From Erysipelotrichaceae bacterium (GTDB lineage: Bacteria > Bacillota_I > Bacilli_A > RFN20 > CAG-826): 64,000 nt of DNA. A model generated the notes under the pieces. That model searched no databases, had not been told where the DNA came from, and saw only the letters and a program-made list of their open reading frames with translations. Of this stretch, positions 1 through 8,289 are shown piece after piece (positions within the stretch are counted from its first letter, which is position 1; every line of letters starts with the position of its first letter). Location: assembly GCA_015059065.1 (NCBI GenBank), contig SVBE01000008.1, forward strand, positions 1 to 64,000, written 5' to 3'. The position numbers and the translations under genes were made by a program.

Positions 1-29
1 CTTTAAGAATACAAAACTATATGGATATA

Positions 30-66
30 AGGCATATTTTCAGCTAAAAATGCCTATTTTATAGCT
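30..66 (+). terminator. Weak hairpin, possible terminator of an upstream gene
   Basis: AGGCAT and ATGCCT form a 6-bp stem around a 14-nt A/T-rich loop and are followed by ATTTTATAGCTTTTTT. It could end a gene lying left of the window. The loop is long and the T-run is interrupted, so this is tentative. Confidence 0.3.
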
Positions 67-131
67 TTTTTAAACTGATTATTGATAATTTTATCAACCC
101 CTTTCAAAAATCCGGGAACTCAAGTACAACA

Positions 132-166
132 TATGTATTTACATACGCGCATAATTTGCTAAAATA
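132..166 (+). promoter_or_regulatory. Promoter with a palindrome over the -35 (lipoprotein gene)
   Basis: TTTACA (138-143) and TAAAAT (160-165) are spaced 16 bases apart upstream of the lipoprotein gene. The palindrome TATGTA-TT-TACATA (132-145) overlaps the -35, which is how a repressor site would lie. No regulator is encoded next to it, so the binder is unknown. Confidence 0.4.
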
Positions 167-189
167 ATATGCATAAGGAGAATTCATGT

Positions 190-3100
190 ATGAAAAAAAT
201 GAAAAAACTATTTTTTAGCGTTTTTGCGTTGTCTGCATTGATTCTTTCTGCCTGTTCGGGGTCGCAAGTTGTTGATACGTCTAGTACACCTTCTTCCTCT
301 AGCCAAACGCCTACAACAAGCGTTACGCCTAGCGAATCCTCAGAACCAGAAGAGAGCTCAGAACCAGAAGAAAGCTCTGTGCCAGAAGAAAGTTCAATTC
401 CAGAAGAAAGCTCTTCCGCTGAAGAAGAAAGTAGTTCTCAAGAAGAAAGCTCATCAAGCGAGCCAATTGAATTCAAAGCTGATTATCGAATTGAAATTGG
501 TAACGCAGTCTATGACTTACTTCTTAACGAAGGACAAGAAGCCCATGATAAAGAATATTATCTTGGCGCTAATGTCTCTAAAACTGTCGCAGCTGGCGAA
601 GCTATTTCTTTCAAGAAACTACAAAATGACGAATATCAAGCGTTTACAGTGGCTCCAAGTCCAGATGACGTAAAAGGATTAACTTACAACAACGTCATTC
701 AAGATGGTAACGCCTATAAGATTAGAGCCGCTGGTAGTGTTGAAGTTTATCTCAAACTCGATGGCACTGAATGGTCATATTGGATCAGCGGTGGTGGTGC
801 GATGGAAGATCCATTCTACACAGGTTACCGCTTTGCTTATGGTGCGGGAGAATCTGCAGCTACTTGGGCATTTGATCAGGCGCTTCCAGGTGAAGAATCA
901 GAATCTAAAGATGAAGGTGTTGCCAAACAACTTAAGTTCTCTTTTGAAACTGATGAAATCACATATGGCAAGATTAGAAATAATGCTTCTGGTGATGATG
1001 CAGAATGGTACGGTAGTAAATATTTAGAAAAAGATGCTACATCTGAAGATGGCAACATCTTATTCAATCCAGGTAAATATGACATTTACTTCAAACTCCA
1101 TACTGATGATAGCTATTCCATTTGGGTTTCTGCTTATGGAACAGCATTAGTAGAAAACTATTATTATTCATTTGGTAAAACTGGTGAAAAAGTTGCGTTC
1201 GCACAAAGATATGAATCATCTAGTTTATGGAATCAATTCTATAAAGAAGAAGTGGCCATTACTGAAAGTGATGAATTATATTTATGGGTCAAAGATAGTG
1301 ATGGAAACTATTCTGATGGCACACAATTGATTAATGGTGCTGATGAAATAGCCTCAGCGCTTAAGATTCCTGTTATGCCTGTGACTCCAGGTGATCCTGT
1401 TGGAATCAAGCTATCTATTGGTGGCACTTATTCCTTCTATTTCAATGAAGAAGTACCAGGTGGCTTAAAATGGTATCTTGTGAGAAAAGAAGGCATGCCA
1501 ACAACCCCAGTAATGTTCGCTGTTGAATATGAAACTATTGATGGACAATCTTTATATGTCGTTGGTAACTTCAATGATTGGACTCCATCCGCTGATTATA
1601 AATTGCATTGGACCGAAGGTAACATTTGGAGAGCTGATGCTGAAGATGCTTCTAAAGGATTAGATTTACCTCTAGGTGGCAAATTCAAATTAGTGGTTGC
1701 TCCAACAGAAAGCCCAACAAAAGAAAACATTATTGCTTGGGAAGGTGGTTCAGATCGAATTGTGACCAAGGATTATGAAGTTGATAGCTGGGGTGTTGAT
1801 TGTTATCTTGTTAGCGTTGGTGGTGCATATCCAACAGTATTAACAAAAGTCGAAAACCCAGATCCTGAAGAAAATAAATACGCTGAATATACAGTTAAAG
1901 TAACAGCTGATGAATACGACACATTATCTTTCTATTTCAACGGCACTCAAAAAGCGTTAGATACATCTAAATGGGTCTTTGAAGGAAATGCCGAAGGCGG
2001 ATATATCTCCGTTGCGGGTAGTGTTGATATTTACTTAAAACTATTTGCTGGTACTGGTGAATCTGCTGGTCAAACTATCTATAAAGTTTGGGCATCAACT
2101 CCTGCTGCTCCAGCAGTGGAATATGCCGCTACTATTAATAGCGAAGCAGTCAAAGATTTAGCTGATCATGCTATTGCAAAAGACGATAATGTTTGGGCAT
2201 ATGCATTTGATTTAAAAGCTGGTGCTGTCATTTCCTTTACTGCAGATGGAAAAGCAATGGATTTTGTACACTATGATGAAGAACAAGAAAAACCAGTAGT
2301 TGTGGAAGGCACTTCCTTAACAGCTGATGCAGATGGAACATATAAATTCTTCTATAAAGCTGGTGAAGGCATTTATCATAGGTATGAAGCACCTGTCGTT
2401 TTAACAAAAGTAATGTTCTCTGTTGAATACGAAACTGTTGATGGACAATCATTATATGTCGTGGGTGATTTCAATGGTTGGACACCTTCTGCTGATTATA
2501 AATTGCATTGGACCGAAGGTAACATTTGGAGAGCTGATGCTGAAGATGCTTCTAAAGGATTAGATTTGCCACTTAACGGACAATTCAAATTAGCGGTTGC
2601 TCCAACTGAGAAACCAACAAAAGAAAGCATTATTGCTGAAGAAGGCGGTTTAAACAGAACTGTTGTCGCTGACTTAAGCGTTGATAGTTGGCAAATCAAC
2701 AAAGCGTATTTGAGTCTTAATGACGGAGAAGCTGCACTAATGACTGACGTCACTTCAACTATGACTTCAGAAACAAATAAGTACGCTGAATACAAACTTA
2801 CAGTCGACGGAAAAGAAAACGACACTCTAAAGTTATATTATAACGATGCTGAAAACCCTATCTCTGCTGATTATCTCACATTTGAAGGTAACGCAGAAGG
2901 TGGAAAAATTAAAGCTGATGGCTCTACTGATATTTATCTAAAATTATTCAATGGTACTGGTGAATTTGAAGGTAAAACTGTTTATAAGGTTTGGGCTTCT
3001 GCTCCTGCTGTTGTTCATGTGTATAAAGCTTTAATCAATGGTGAAAACGGTGTCACTCTTACTGAAAATAAAGACACTGATAAAACCGATGGTAGACTTG

Positions 3101-3912
3101 CTGAATATTATGGTTCAGTTACTGCTAGTTTAAATGACGTTTTATCATTCTCAATCGATGATACTGCTATCTCCACAAATATTGGACCAGACCAAAAAGA
3201 TGATGTTTTAGTTCCTGGCAACAACATTAAAGAAGACTTTAAAGTTAGAACTGCTGGTACTTTCACTGTCTATTTAAAGGTTTACGAAGGTGGTTATAGT
3301 GTTTGGGCAGCAGGTTTGGCATTACCAAAAACAACTTACAATTTATCCTTAGGCAATTTTGCCAAAGCTGGTCAATACATTATGCTTCATAGCTGGGGTG
3401 GCGAATTAGGTAACCAAGACCAAGTCTTATATGATGGCACTGGCGAAGCTCCTACTAGTTTCTCCATTGATTATGACGCTACTGGATATTTGTTCTGTAG
3501 ATTAAAGCCTGGTGAAACTGATTACGGCAAAGACTGGATCAATAAAGATGCCCAACTAGATGGCAGAATTATTGGTTCTGATATTGTACCTAATGGAGCA
3601 CCAACTATTGAATACATGGATGTTGCCGAACCATATTTTGAAATTGAATATCCAAATGGACAAATTGTATTTGGTGTAACTGCCGATTTATTATCCAGTA
3701 AAGCCGTTTATTTAGTTGGTGAATTAACTGGTGGCTGGGGCGTTGAAAATTTAGTCAAATTAAACAATGACGGTAGCAATTGGTCTGTCCAAAGAGAAGT
3801 TGCTGCCGGCACATATAATTACAAATTTGTTATTGCCGCTGCAAACAATCCAACTAGCATTGAAGATTGGACTACTCTCAACCAAGATAATAGATGGATC
3901 AAGGTTATTTAA
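190..3912 (+). CDS. Large surface lipoprotein with repeated CBM20/48-like starch-binding-type modules
   Basis: The product is a secreted lipoprotein of about 1240 residues. The ORF track starts at 169, but AAGGAG at 175-180 sits 9 bases before the ATG at 190, giving MKKMKKLFFSV, a hydrophobic signal and the lipobox LSAC. A Ser/Glu/Pro linker follows, with repeated PEESS units. The body is a string of beta-sandwich-like modules. Two copies of a module starting VEYET(I/V)DGQSLYVVG(N/D)FN, about residues 442 and 742, resemble CBM20/CBM48 starch-binding domains, and a divergent third is at the C terminus (AVYLVGELTGGWG). NKYAEY-type modules sit between them. No catalytic glycosidase domain is visible, so binding of a glycan or capture of substrate at the cell surface is inferred. 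The two central modules share an 87-bp identical stretch, pointing to recent duplication or gene conversion. It has its own promoter and terminator. Confidence 0.8.
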   Translation: MKKMKKLFFSVFALSALILSACSGSQVVDTSSTPSSSSQTPTTSVTPSESSEPEESSEPEESSVPEESSIPEESSSAEEESSSQEESSSSEPIEFKADYRIEIGNAVYDLLLNEGQEAHDKEYYLGANVSKTVAAGEAISFKKLQNDEYQAFTVAPSPDDVKGLTYNNVIQDGNAYKIRAAGSVEVYLKLDGTEWSYWISGGGAMEDPFYTGYRFAYGAGESAATWAFDQALPGEESESKDEGVAKQLKFSFETDEITYGKIRNNASGDDAEWYGSKYLEKDATSEDGNILFNPGKYDIYFKLHTDDSYSIWVSAYGTALVENYYYSFGKTGEKVAFAQRYESSSLWNQFYKEEVAITESDELYLWVKDSDGNYSDGTQLINGADEIASALKIPVMPVTPGDPVGIKLSIGGTYSFYFNEEVPGGLKWYLVRKEGMPTTPVMFAVEYETIDGQSLYVVGNFNDWTPSADYKLHWTEGNIWRADAEDASKGLDLPLGGKFKLVVAPTESPTKENIIAWEGGSDRIVTKDYEVDSWGVDCYLVSVGGAYPTVLTKVENPDPEENKYAEYTVKVTADEYDTLSFYFNGTQKALDTSKWVFEGNAEGGYISVAGSVDIYLKLFAGTGESAGQTIYKVWASTPAAPAVEYAATINSEAVKDLADHAIAKDDNVWAYAFDLKAGAVISFTADGKAMDFVHYDEEQEKPVVVEGTSLTADADGTYKFFYKAGEGIYHRYEAPVVLTKVMFSVEYETVDGQSLYVVGDFNGWTPSADYKLHWTEGNIWRADAEDASKGLDLPLNGQFKLAVAPTEKPTKESIIAEEGGLNRTVVADLSVDSWQINKAYLSLNDGEAALMTDVTSTMTSETNKYAEYKLTVDGKENDTLKLYYNDAENPISADYLTFEGNAEGGKIKADGSTDIYLKLFNGTGEFEGKTVYKVWASAPAVVHVYKALINGENGVTLTENKDTDKTDGRLAEYYGSVTASLNDVLSFSIDDTAISTNIGPDQKDDVLVPGNNIKEDFKVRTAGTFTVYLKVYEGGYSVWAAGLALPKTTYNLSLGNFAKAGQYIMLHSWGGELGNQDQVLYDGTGEAPTSFSIDYDATGYLFCRLKPGETDYGKDWINKDAQLDGRIIGSDIVPNGAPTIEYMDVAEPYFEIEYPNGQIVFGVTADLLSSKAVYLVGELTGGWGVENLVKLNNDGSNWSVQREVAAGTYNYKFVIAAANNPTSIEDWTTLNQDNRWIKVI

Positions 3913-3936
3913 TCTAAATTACAATAATTAATGATT

Positions 3937-3963
3937 AGGATCTCTTCGGAGGTCCTTTTCTTT
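3937..3963 (+). terminator. Intrinsic terminator after the large lipoprotein gene
   Basis: AGGATCTC-TTCG-GAGGTCCT forms an 8-bp stem with one G-U pair and a UUCG tetraloop, followed by TTTTCTTTA. Confidence 0.85.
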
Positions 3964-4005
3964 ATAGGATACTTTTGTCGATTAATTGTGTTATTATAAA
4001 TAAAG

Positions 4006-4692
4006 ATGAATATTGCAGTTATTCTTTTATCAGGTAAAGGGACTAGGTTAGGTAGTGATACCCCTAAACAATTTTTACTTGTGAAGAATAAACCATTATA
4101 TCTATATTCTTTAAATGCTTTTTATAAAAATAAAAAGATAGATAAAATCTTATTAGTGACTAACCAAGAATATATCGAATCTGTAAAAGCAGATATCAAG
4201 AAATATGGTTATAAGAATAAAAACATCGAAGTAGTCGCGGGTGGTAAAGAAAGATATTTATCAGTGAAGAATGCGATCAAAGCATTAAGCGATAACAAAT
4301 ATCAACTCGACGACAAAGTCTTGATCCATGATGGAGTGAGACCAAATGTATCGCAAAAGATCATTGATTATAATATCAGTGGACTTGATTTAGAACCTTG
4401 TGCCTTAACAGCAATTGAAGCGCCTAGAGATTATAATCCATTTGAAAGAGTGGATACCATCCATCTCCTTCACGATAAGAAATATCGCGCGCAGACACCT
4501 CAATCATTTAGATTAGGGATTCTAAGATATATCTACGATAAGGCTAATGATTATAATCCATATCCATTCACCGATGATATATCATTAGCAATTGCCTGTA
4601 ATTATCCATATATCATCGTTGAAGGTAGTGAAGATAATTATAAAATCACTAGAATAGAAGATTTGGATAGATTTATTAAAGAAGTTAAATAA
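4006..4692 (+). CDS. ispD: IspD-family cytidylyltransferase (MEP cytidylyltransferase, or TarI-like)
   Basis: This is a 228-residue nucleotidyltransferase. In the MEP pathway, IspD transfers CMP from CTP to 2-C-methyl-D-erythritol 4-phosphate. The N-terminal signature GKGTRLGSDTPKQF binds the nucleotide; HDGVRP (about 109) and QTPQSF (about 165) are further family motifs, and DNYKIT near the C terminus matches the family ending. TarI, a ribitol-5-phosphate enzyme of teichoic-acid synthesis, shares these motifs. I prefer IspD because dxs is also in this window and no tar genes are. No Shine-Dalgarno precedes the ATG. TGTTATTAT (3989-3997) is an extended -10 ending 8 bases before it, so the mRNA may be leaderless. 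The gene stands alone between terminators. Confidence 0.75.
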   Translation: MNIAVILLSGKGTRLGSDTPKQFLLVKNKPLYLYSLNAFYKNKKIDKILLVTNQEYIESVKADIKKYGYKNKNIEVVAGGKERYLSVKNAIKALSDNKYQLDDKVLIHDGVRPNVSQKIIDYNISGLDLEPCALTAIEAPRDYNPFERVDTIHLLHDKKYRAQTPQSFRLGILRYIYDKANDYNPYPFTDDISLAIACNYPYIIVEGSEDNYKITRIEDLDRFIKEVK

Positions 4693-4715
4693 AAAGACCG
4701 CGAAGGTCTTTTTTT
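4692..4715. terminator. Bidirectional intrinsic terminator between ispD and apt
   Basis: AAAAAGACC-GCGAA-GGTCTTTTTTT has an A-run on one side and a T-run on the other. It can therefore end both the plus-strand ispD transcript and the minus-strand apt transcript. Confidence 0.85.
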
Positions 4716-4733
4716 AATCTTTGATTAATATTA

Positions 4734-5252
4734 TTAGAATTCGTATTTCACAAGAGTGTGAACTGGAACTTGATCTAATAATTTTCTACCGTTTAATCCA
4801 GTGAGCTCCACTAAGAAGGCATAGCCGACTAATTTAGAGCCAGAACGGTGAATCATATTGGTTAAAGCTTTAGCAGAACCACCTGTCGCAAGTAAGTCAT
4901 CAACGACTAAGACAACGTCGTTTTCGTTTAAGGCATTCGCTGGAATTTCGAGGGTGTTATGACCATATTCTAAATCATATGTTTCACTCATCGCGACATA
5001 TGGGAGTTTATTTGGCTTTCTCGCGATGACCATACCAGCATTAAGGGCTAAGGCAACTGGGCCACCGAAGATAAAGCCTCTAGCATCTGCACAAACCACT
5101 TTAGTGATGCCTTTATTTTTAAATGGGGCAACTAATTCATCAATTGCTTGCTTGAATGCTTCAGGGTTTTGACAAACAGGGGTGATATCTTTAAAAGAGA
5201 TACCTTGTTTTGGCCAATCTTCTCTAATCGCGATTACTTCTTTGAGATCCAT
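4734..5252 (-). CDS. apt: Adenine phosphoribosyltransferase
   Basis: The enzyme converts adenine and PRPP to AMP in cytoplasmic purine salvage. The PRPP-binding signature VVLVVDDLLATGGSAKA is at about residues 109-125 and ADARGFIFGGPVA matches the Apt substrate region. The ORF track begins at 5294 but the first 14 residues are not family-like. The minus-strand AAGGAA just before ATG 5252 supports the 172-residue form starting MDLKEVIAIREDWP, the usual Apt length. It lies downstream of a GNAT gene on the same strand and ends at a bidirectional terminator. In Bacillus apt usually lies between recJ and relA; here it has moved away from that pair. Confidence 0.92.
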   Translation of the reverse strand: MDLKEVIAIREDWPKQGISFKDITPVCQNPEAFKQAIDELVAPFKNKGITKVVCADARGFIFGGPVALALNAGMVIARKPNKLPYVAMSETYDLEYGHNTLEIPANALNENDVVLVVDDLLATGGSAKALTNMIHRSGSKLVGYAFLVELTGLNGRKLLDQVPVHTLVKYEF

Positions 5253-5286
5253 ATGATTATTTCCTTCTTTATTAACGTAATTATTT

Positions 5287-5302
5287 AACCACAATAGTGG
5301 TT
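5287..5302. repeat. Inverted repeat between the GNAT gene and apt
   Basis: AACCAC-AATA-GTGGTT forms a perfect 6-bp hairpin in the short gap between the two minus-strand genes. On the minus strand no T-run follows, so it may be a weak terminator, a processing site or an operator. Confidence 0.4.
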
Positions 5303-5314
5303 TTAATTAAATAG

Positions 5315-5830
5315 TTATTTCTCCAAAATATAGTAATTTACTATAACGTCTTGATCTTTTATGTTCATCTTTATTTCTTTGATGAATTTAAAGCCGCATT
5401 TTTGGATTACTCTGTTACTAGCGATATTATCTTTAAAAGCGCAGATGCAGATCTTTTGATATTCATTTCCTAATAAATCATCAATCAAAGCTTTAGCCGC
5501 TTCAGTAGCGTAGCCTTTATTCCACGCTTTTTTAGCGAGGCAATATCCGAGTTCAGGAATGCCGTTATCAATATGCACAACATCTATTGAACCTAATGGT
5601 TCATCATTTCCTTTAACAGTGATGCAATATCTATTAGTCGTGGGCAAATCATATTCTTTAAGCCAAAAAGAAAGAATCCCTCTTGTCTCATCAAGGTTCT
5701 GATGCGCTGACCAAGTCACATATTTAGTGACTTCTTCATCATGAGTCCAATTGATGAACATCTGTAAAGCATCTTCTTTTTTGAATTTACGAAGTATGAG
5801 TCGTTCTGTTTCAATGAATTCTTTTTGCAT
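5315..5830 (-). CDS. GNAT-family N-acetyltransferase (RimJ/RimL type)
   Basis: This 171-residue protein opens with ETERLILRKFKKEDA, the typical start of the RimJ/RimL branch of GNAT acetyltransferases, which move an acetyl group from acetyl-CoA to an amine. IPELGYCLAKKAWNKGYATEA (about 91-111) is the acetyl-CoA-binding region, and ASNRVIQKCGFKFI is the conserved end. The substrate cannot be read from the sequence: ribosomal protein N-termini, an antibiotic or a small amine are all possible. No Shine-Dalgarno is present. On the minus strand TGATAGAAT, an extended -10, ends 6 bases before the ATG, so the transcript is probably leaderless. Confidence 0.85.
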   Translation of the reverse strand: MQKEFIETERLILRKFKKEDALQMFINWTHDEEVTKYVTWSAHQNLDETRGILSFWLKEYDLPTTNRYCITVKGNDEPLGSIDVVHIDNGIPELGYCLAKKAWNKGYATEAAKALIDDLLGNEYQKICICAFKDNIASNRVIQKCGFKFIKEIKMNIKDQDVIVNYYILEK

Positions 5831-5870
5831 AGTTGTATTCTATCATCAACCAATGAATTGTAAATATTTT

Positions 5871-5921
5871 AACGAAACCAATCAAGAAGCACCAACATTT
5901 ATAAGTGATGGGGTATGTCAC
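5871..5921 (+). mobile_element. Degenerate IS605 right end with the tail of a tnpB gene
   Basis: The segment CAAGAAGCACC...TATAAGTG.TG.G.TATGTCACC aligns base by base with the right end of the element at 17.28 kb. In one plus-strand frame it still encodes NETNQEAPTF, the kind of C-terminal tail seen in TnpB proteins. Nothing else of the element survives, so this is a relic footprint. The rest of the 5831-6127 gap shows no gene I can support. Confidence 0.45.
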
Positions 5922-6127
5922 CGCTTAATTATGGAAAAGGGTTTGAGGTATCGAGTTTATATCGATATGTACAGTTTTACAAAACATACAACGACATTTT
6001 TGCCACACCGAGGCAAGAATCTCTTCTAAGCTGGTCGCACTACAAAGTGCTTATACAAATCAATGATAAAAACGCACGAAAATGGTTTATTATTTACAAA
6101 ATAGCAAAAAAATATAGTAATAGTTTA

Positions 6128-7327
6128 TCAGTCAAAGAGAGTGGATAAACCTTTTTTCGATGTCTCTTTATAATCGGAAGGAATATCTTTACCAGTGGAT
6201 AACATCGTTTTCACTGAATCATCAAAAGATATCTTCCCGTATTCAGAAGGAATAAGTCTAGATAAAGTGAAAGCGCTTTTGGCTTTTAAAGCATACATCG
6301 CACATCGTTCTATACAGGGGATTTGGACATATCCTTTAACTGGATCACAAGTTAATCCTAATGAATGCTCTAAAGCGATTTCTGCACATTGGGCAATCTT
6401 TCTATTTTCCATCCCTCTTGCGGCGGAGATAAGCGCGGCACCCATCGCGCAGGCCACACCGATTTCGGCTTGGCAACCAGCTTCTGCTCCAGAGATTGAA
6501 CCGTTTGTCTTACAAAGTTGACCGATTAGACCGGCGACCATCAATCCTTTAATAATATCTTCGTATGGTGTTTTTCTCGCGAATAAATAGGCTAATACGC
6601 CCGGAATGACCCCTGAGCTACCACAAGTCGGAGCGATGACGACGACACCACCAGAGGCATTTTCTTCACTTGTCGCTGTAGCAGCGATGGCCATCATGAA
6701 TTCATAATTTCTTTTAGAAATTGGATCTTCGAGATGTCTCCATCTATCATACATATCCTTAGCTTTTCTTCTAAGGTGTAATTCACCTGGTAATTCGCCT
6801 TCTTTTTTGATTCCTTTGACGACAGTCGTAGTCATCACATGGATGATGTGGGAGAGATATTTTTTAATATCTTCGCCTTCATATTTAAGAACATAGTCAC
6901 TAAGTGACATGCAGTTGATCGAGCAGTAGTTGAGAATATCTTTTAATGTATTATGTGGATAAACCTCTAAAGTGGGTAAACATTCGTCCTCGACTTTTCT
7001 AATGCTTCCTCCCCCAATAGAGAGTATCCTTTCGACATATTCCCCCTCTTTAGTAGTGACATAGAAATCCATCGTATTAGGATGAGGGAGTTTCTTATTC
7101 GCCATATCAAAGATGACTTCATGAGGGATGTCCTTGAGTTTTAAATCGATGATATAATCGGTTAAGTGGCCTTTACCAGTAAGGGCTAAAGAGCCATGCA
7201 AAATGACTTTAATATATTTAATATTGGGATATTTCTTCTTGATATAATCTGTCGCATTAGCGGGCCCCATCGTGTGAGAAGATGATGGCCCATGACCGAC
7301 GACGAATATTTCTTTAATCGATTTCAT
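6128..7327 (-). CDS. sdaA: L-serine dehydratase, single-chain iron-sulfur type
   Basis: The enzyme deaminates L-serine to pyruvate and ammonia in the cytoplasm using a [4Fe-4S] cluster. It is a 399-residue single chain joining the beta-like domain (GPSSSHTMGPA near the start) to the alpha catalytic domain. Likely cluster cysteines lie in APTCGSSGVIPG and LGLTCDPVKG...QIPCIERC, and SGAEAGCQAEIG is strongly conserved. In Bacillus the two domains are separate proteins (SdaAB, SdaAA). No Shine-Dalgarno precedes ATG 7327, and a weak -10 (TAAGAT on the minus strand) ends 6 bases upstream, so a leaderless transcript is possible. It is transcribed away from the DUF2188 gene. Confidence 0.9.
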   Translation of the reverse strand: MKSIKEIFVVGHGPSSSHTMGPANATDYIKKKYPNIKYIKVILHGSLALTGKGHLTDYIIDLKLKDIPHEVIFDMANKKLPHPNTMDFYVTTKEGEYVERILSIGGGSIRKVEDECLPTLEVYPHNTLKDILNYCSINCMSLSDYVLKYEGEDIKKYLSHIIHVMTTTVVKGIKKEGELPGELHLRRKAKDMYDRWRHLEDPISKRNYEFMMAIAATATSEENASGGVVVIAPTCGSSGVIPGVLAYLFARKTPYEDIIKGLMVAGLIGQLCKTNGSISGAEAGCQAEIGVACAMGAALISAARGMENRKIAQCAEIALEHSLGLTCDPVKGYVQIPCIERCAMYALKAKSAFTLSRLIPSEYGKISFDDSVKTMLSTGKDIPSDYKETSKKGLSTLFD

Positions 7328-7387
7328 ACATTAATCTTAACTAAAATAATTATTTTTTCATATAATAATTAAGAGGAGACACTAATT

Positions 7388-7621
7388 ATGGCAGAAAAGA
7401 AACAACCAAATTTAAAAGATGGCACTAGAGTGTACCACGTCGCGAAAAGAGAAGACGGAATGTGGGCAGTGAAGTTCGCAGGCGGAGAAAAAGCTATTAA
7501 ACTTTTCAAAACCCAAGCGGAAGCTGTTGCTTACACTAAAGAGATGGCCAAGAATCAAGATGGCAAAATGCTCATCCACAATTCTAAGGGTGCCAACAAA
7601 GGCAAAATCAAAAAGAAATAA
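7388..7621 (+). CDS. DUF2188 family small protein
   Basis: This 77-residue basic protein matches the DUF2188 pattern: a YHVAKREDGMWAVKFAGGEKA strand pair, then FKTQAEAVAYTKEMAKNQ as a helix, then KMLIHNSKG. Similar proteins are common in Firmicutes and no biochemical function is established. AAGAGGAG lies 9 bases before the start and TATAAT at 7361-7366 is a plausible -10. It is followed after 6 bases by xpt and is probably co-transcribed with it. Confidence 0.8.
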   Translation: MAEKKQPNLKDGTRVYHVAKREDGMWAVKFAGGEKAIKLFKTQAEAVAYTKEMAKNQDGKMLIHNSKGANKGKIKKK

Positions 7622-7627
7622 TCTTTT

Positions 7628-8194
7628 ATGAAGATTTTAGAAGATGCAATTCTCACTAAGGGGAGAATTTTAGATAACGATATCATCAAAGTTGATACCA
7701 TTATCAATCATCAAGTCGATGTCGCTTTAACTGTGGCTGTTGCTAAAGAAGTCAAAAAAGAATTCCCACATGTTGATAAAGTATTGACGATCGTGACAAG
7801 CGGCCTTCCATTCGCTTTCGCCTTAGCGGAGCAATATGGGGTCAATATGGTCTTTGCCAAGAAGGAGAAATCTAAGACTGTTGATTTATCAACATGCTAT
7901 ATCGAAGAAGTTCCTTCCTTCACACACGGAAACGTCAACCAAGTCACGGTGGATAAGAAGTTCCTTAAACCAGGAGAAAAGATATTGATCGCTGATGATT
8001 TCTTAGCTTCTGGCGCTGCTTCATTAGGACTTATCAATATCTGTAAACAAGCGGGAGCGGAAGTCGTGGGAGTGACCGCCTTAATTGAAAAATCATTCCA
8101 AGGTGGAAGAAAGAAGATTGAAGATCTCGGCATTAAAGTCGTATCAGGCGCGAATATCATCGCCTTTGAGAATAACGTTCCAATCTTCGGGTAA
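7628..8194 (+). CDS. xpt: Xanthine phosphoribosyltransferase
   Basis: The enzyme makes XMP from xanthine and PRPP in purine salvage. The 188-residue chain aligns along its length with Bacillus Xpt: KVDTIINHQVD near the N terminus, the PRPP loop ILIADDFLASGAA (about 119-131) and ALIEKSFQGGRKK near the end. No clear Shine-Dalgarno is visible; the start lies 6 bases after the DUF2188 stop, so translational coupling is likely. No riboswitch precedes this operon, unlike Bacillus xpt-pbuX; here the guanine-type riboswitch instead precedes the nucleoside transporter 2 kb downstream. Confidence 0.9.
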   Translation: MKILEDAILTKGRILDNDIIKVDTIINHQVDVALTVAVAKEVKKEFPHVDKVLTIVTSGLPFAFALAEQYGVNMVFAKKEKSKTVDLSTCYIEEVPSFTHGNVNQVTVDKKFLKPGEKILIADDFLASGAASLGLINICKQAGAEVVGVTALIEKSFQGGRKKIEDLGIKVVSGANIIAFENNVPIFG

Positions 8195-8208
8195 TTAATA
8201 TTGAATTA

Positions 8209-8237
8209 GAATGGGCGAATATCGCTCATTCTTTTTT
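8209..8237 (+). terminator. Intrinsic terminator after xpt
   Basis: GAATGGGCGA and TCGCTCATTC form a 10-bp stem with one G-U pair around a 3-nt loop, followed by TTTTTT. Confidence 0.85.
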
Positions 8238-8289
8238 ATTGTAGAAAAGTTTTCTTTTCTTATATACTTATGCATAAGAGGTCGTAATT

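Noticed and set aside
269-673. Gln/Lys/Leu-rich ORF of 134 codons on the plus strand
   Set aside because: It is a frame shadow of the lipoprotein linker; its repeats come from the repeated PEESS codons read in another frame, and it has no ribosome-binding site.
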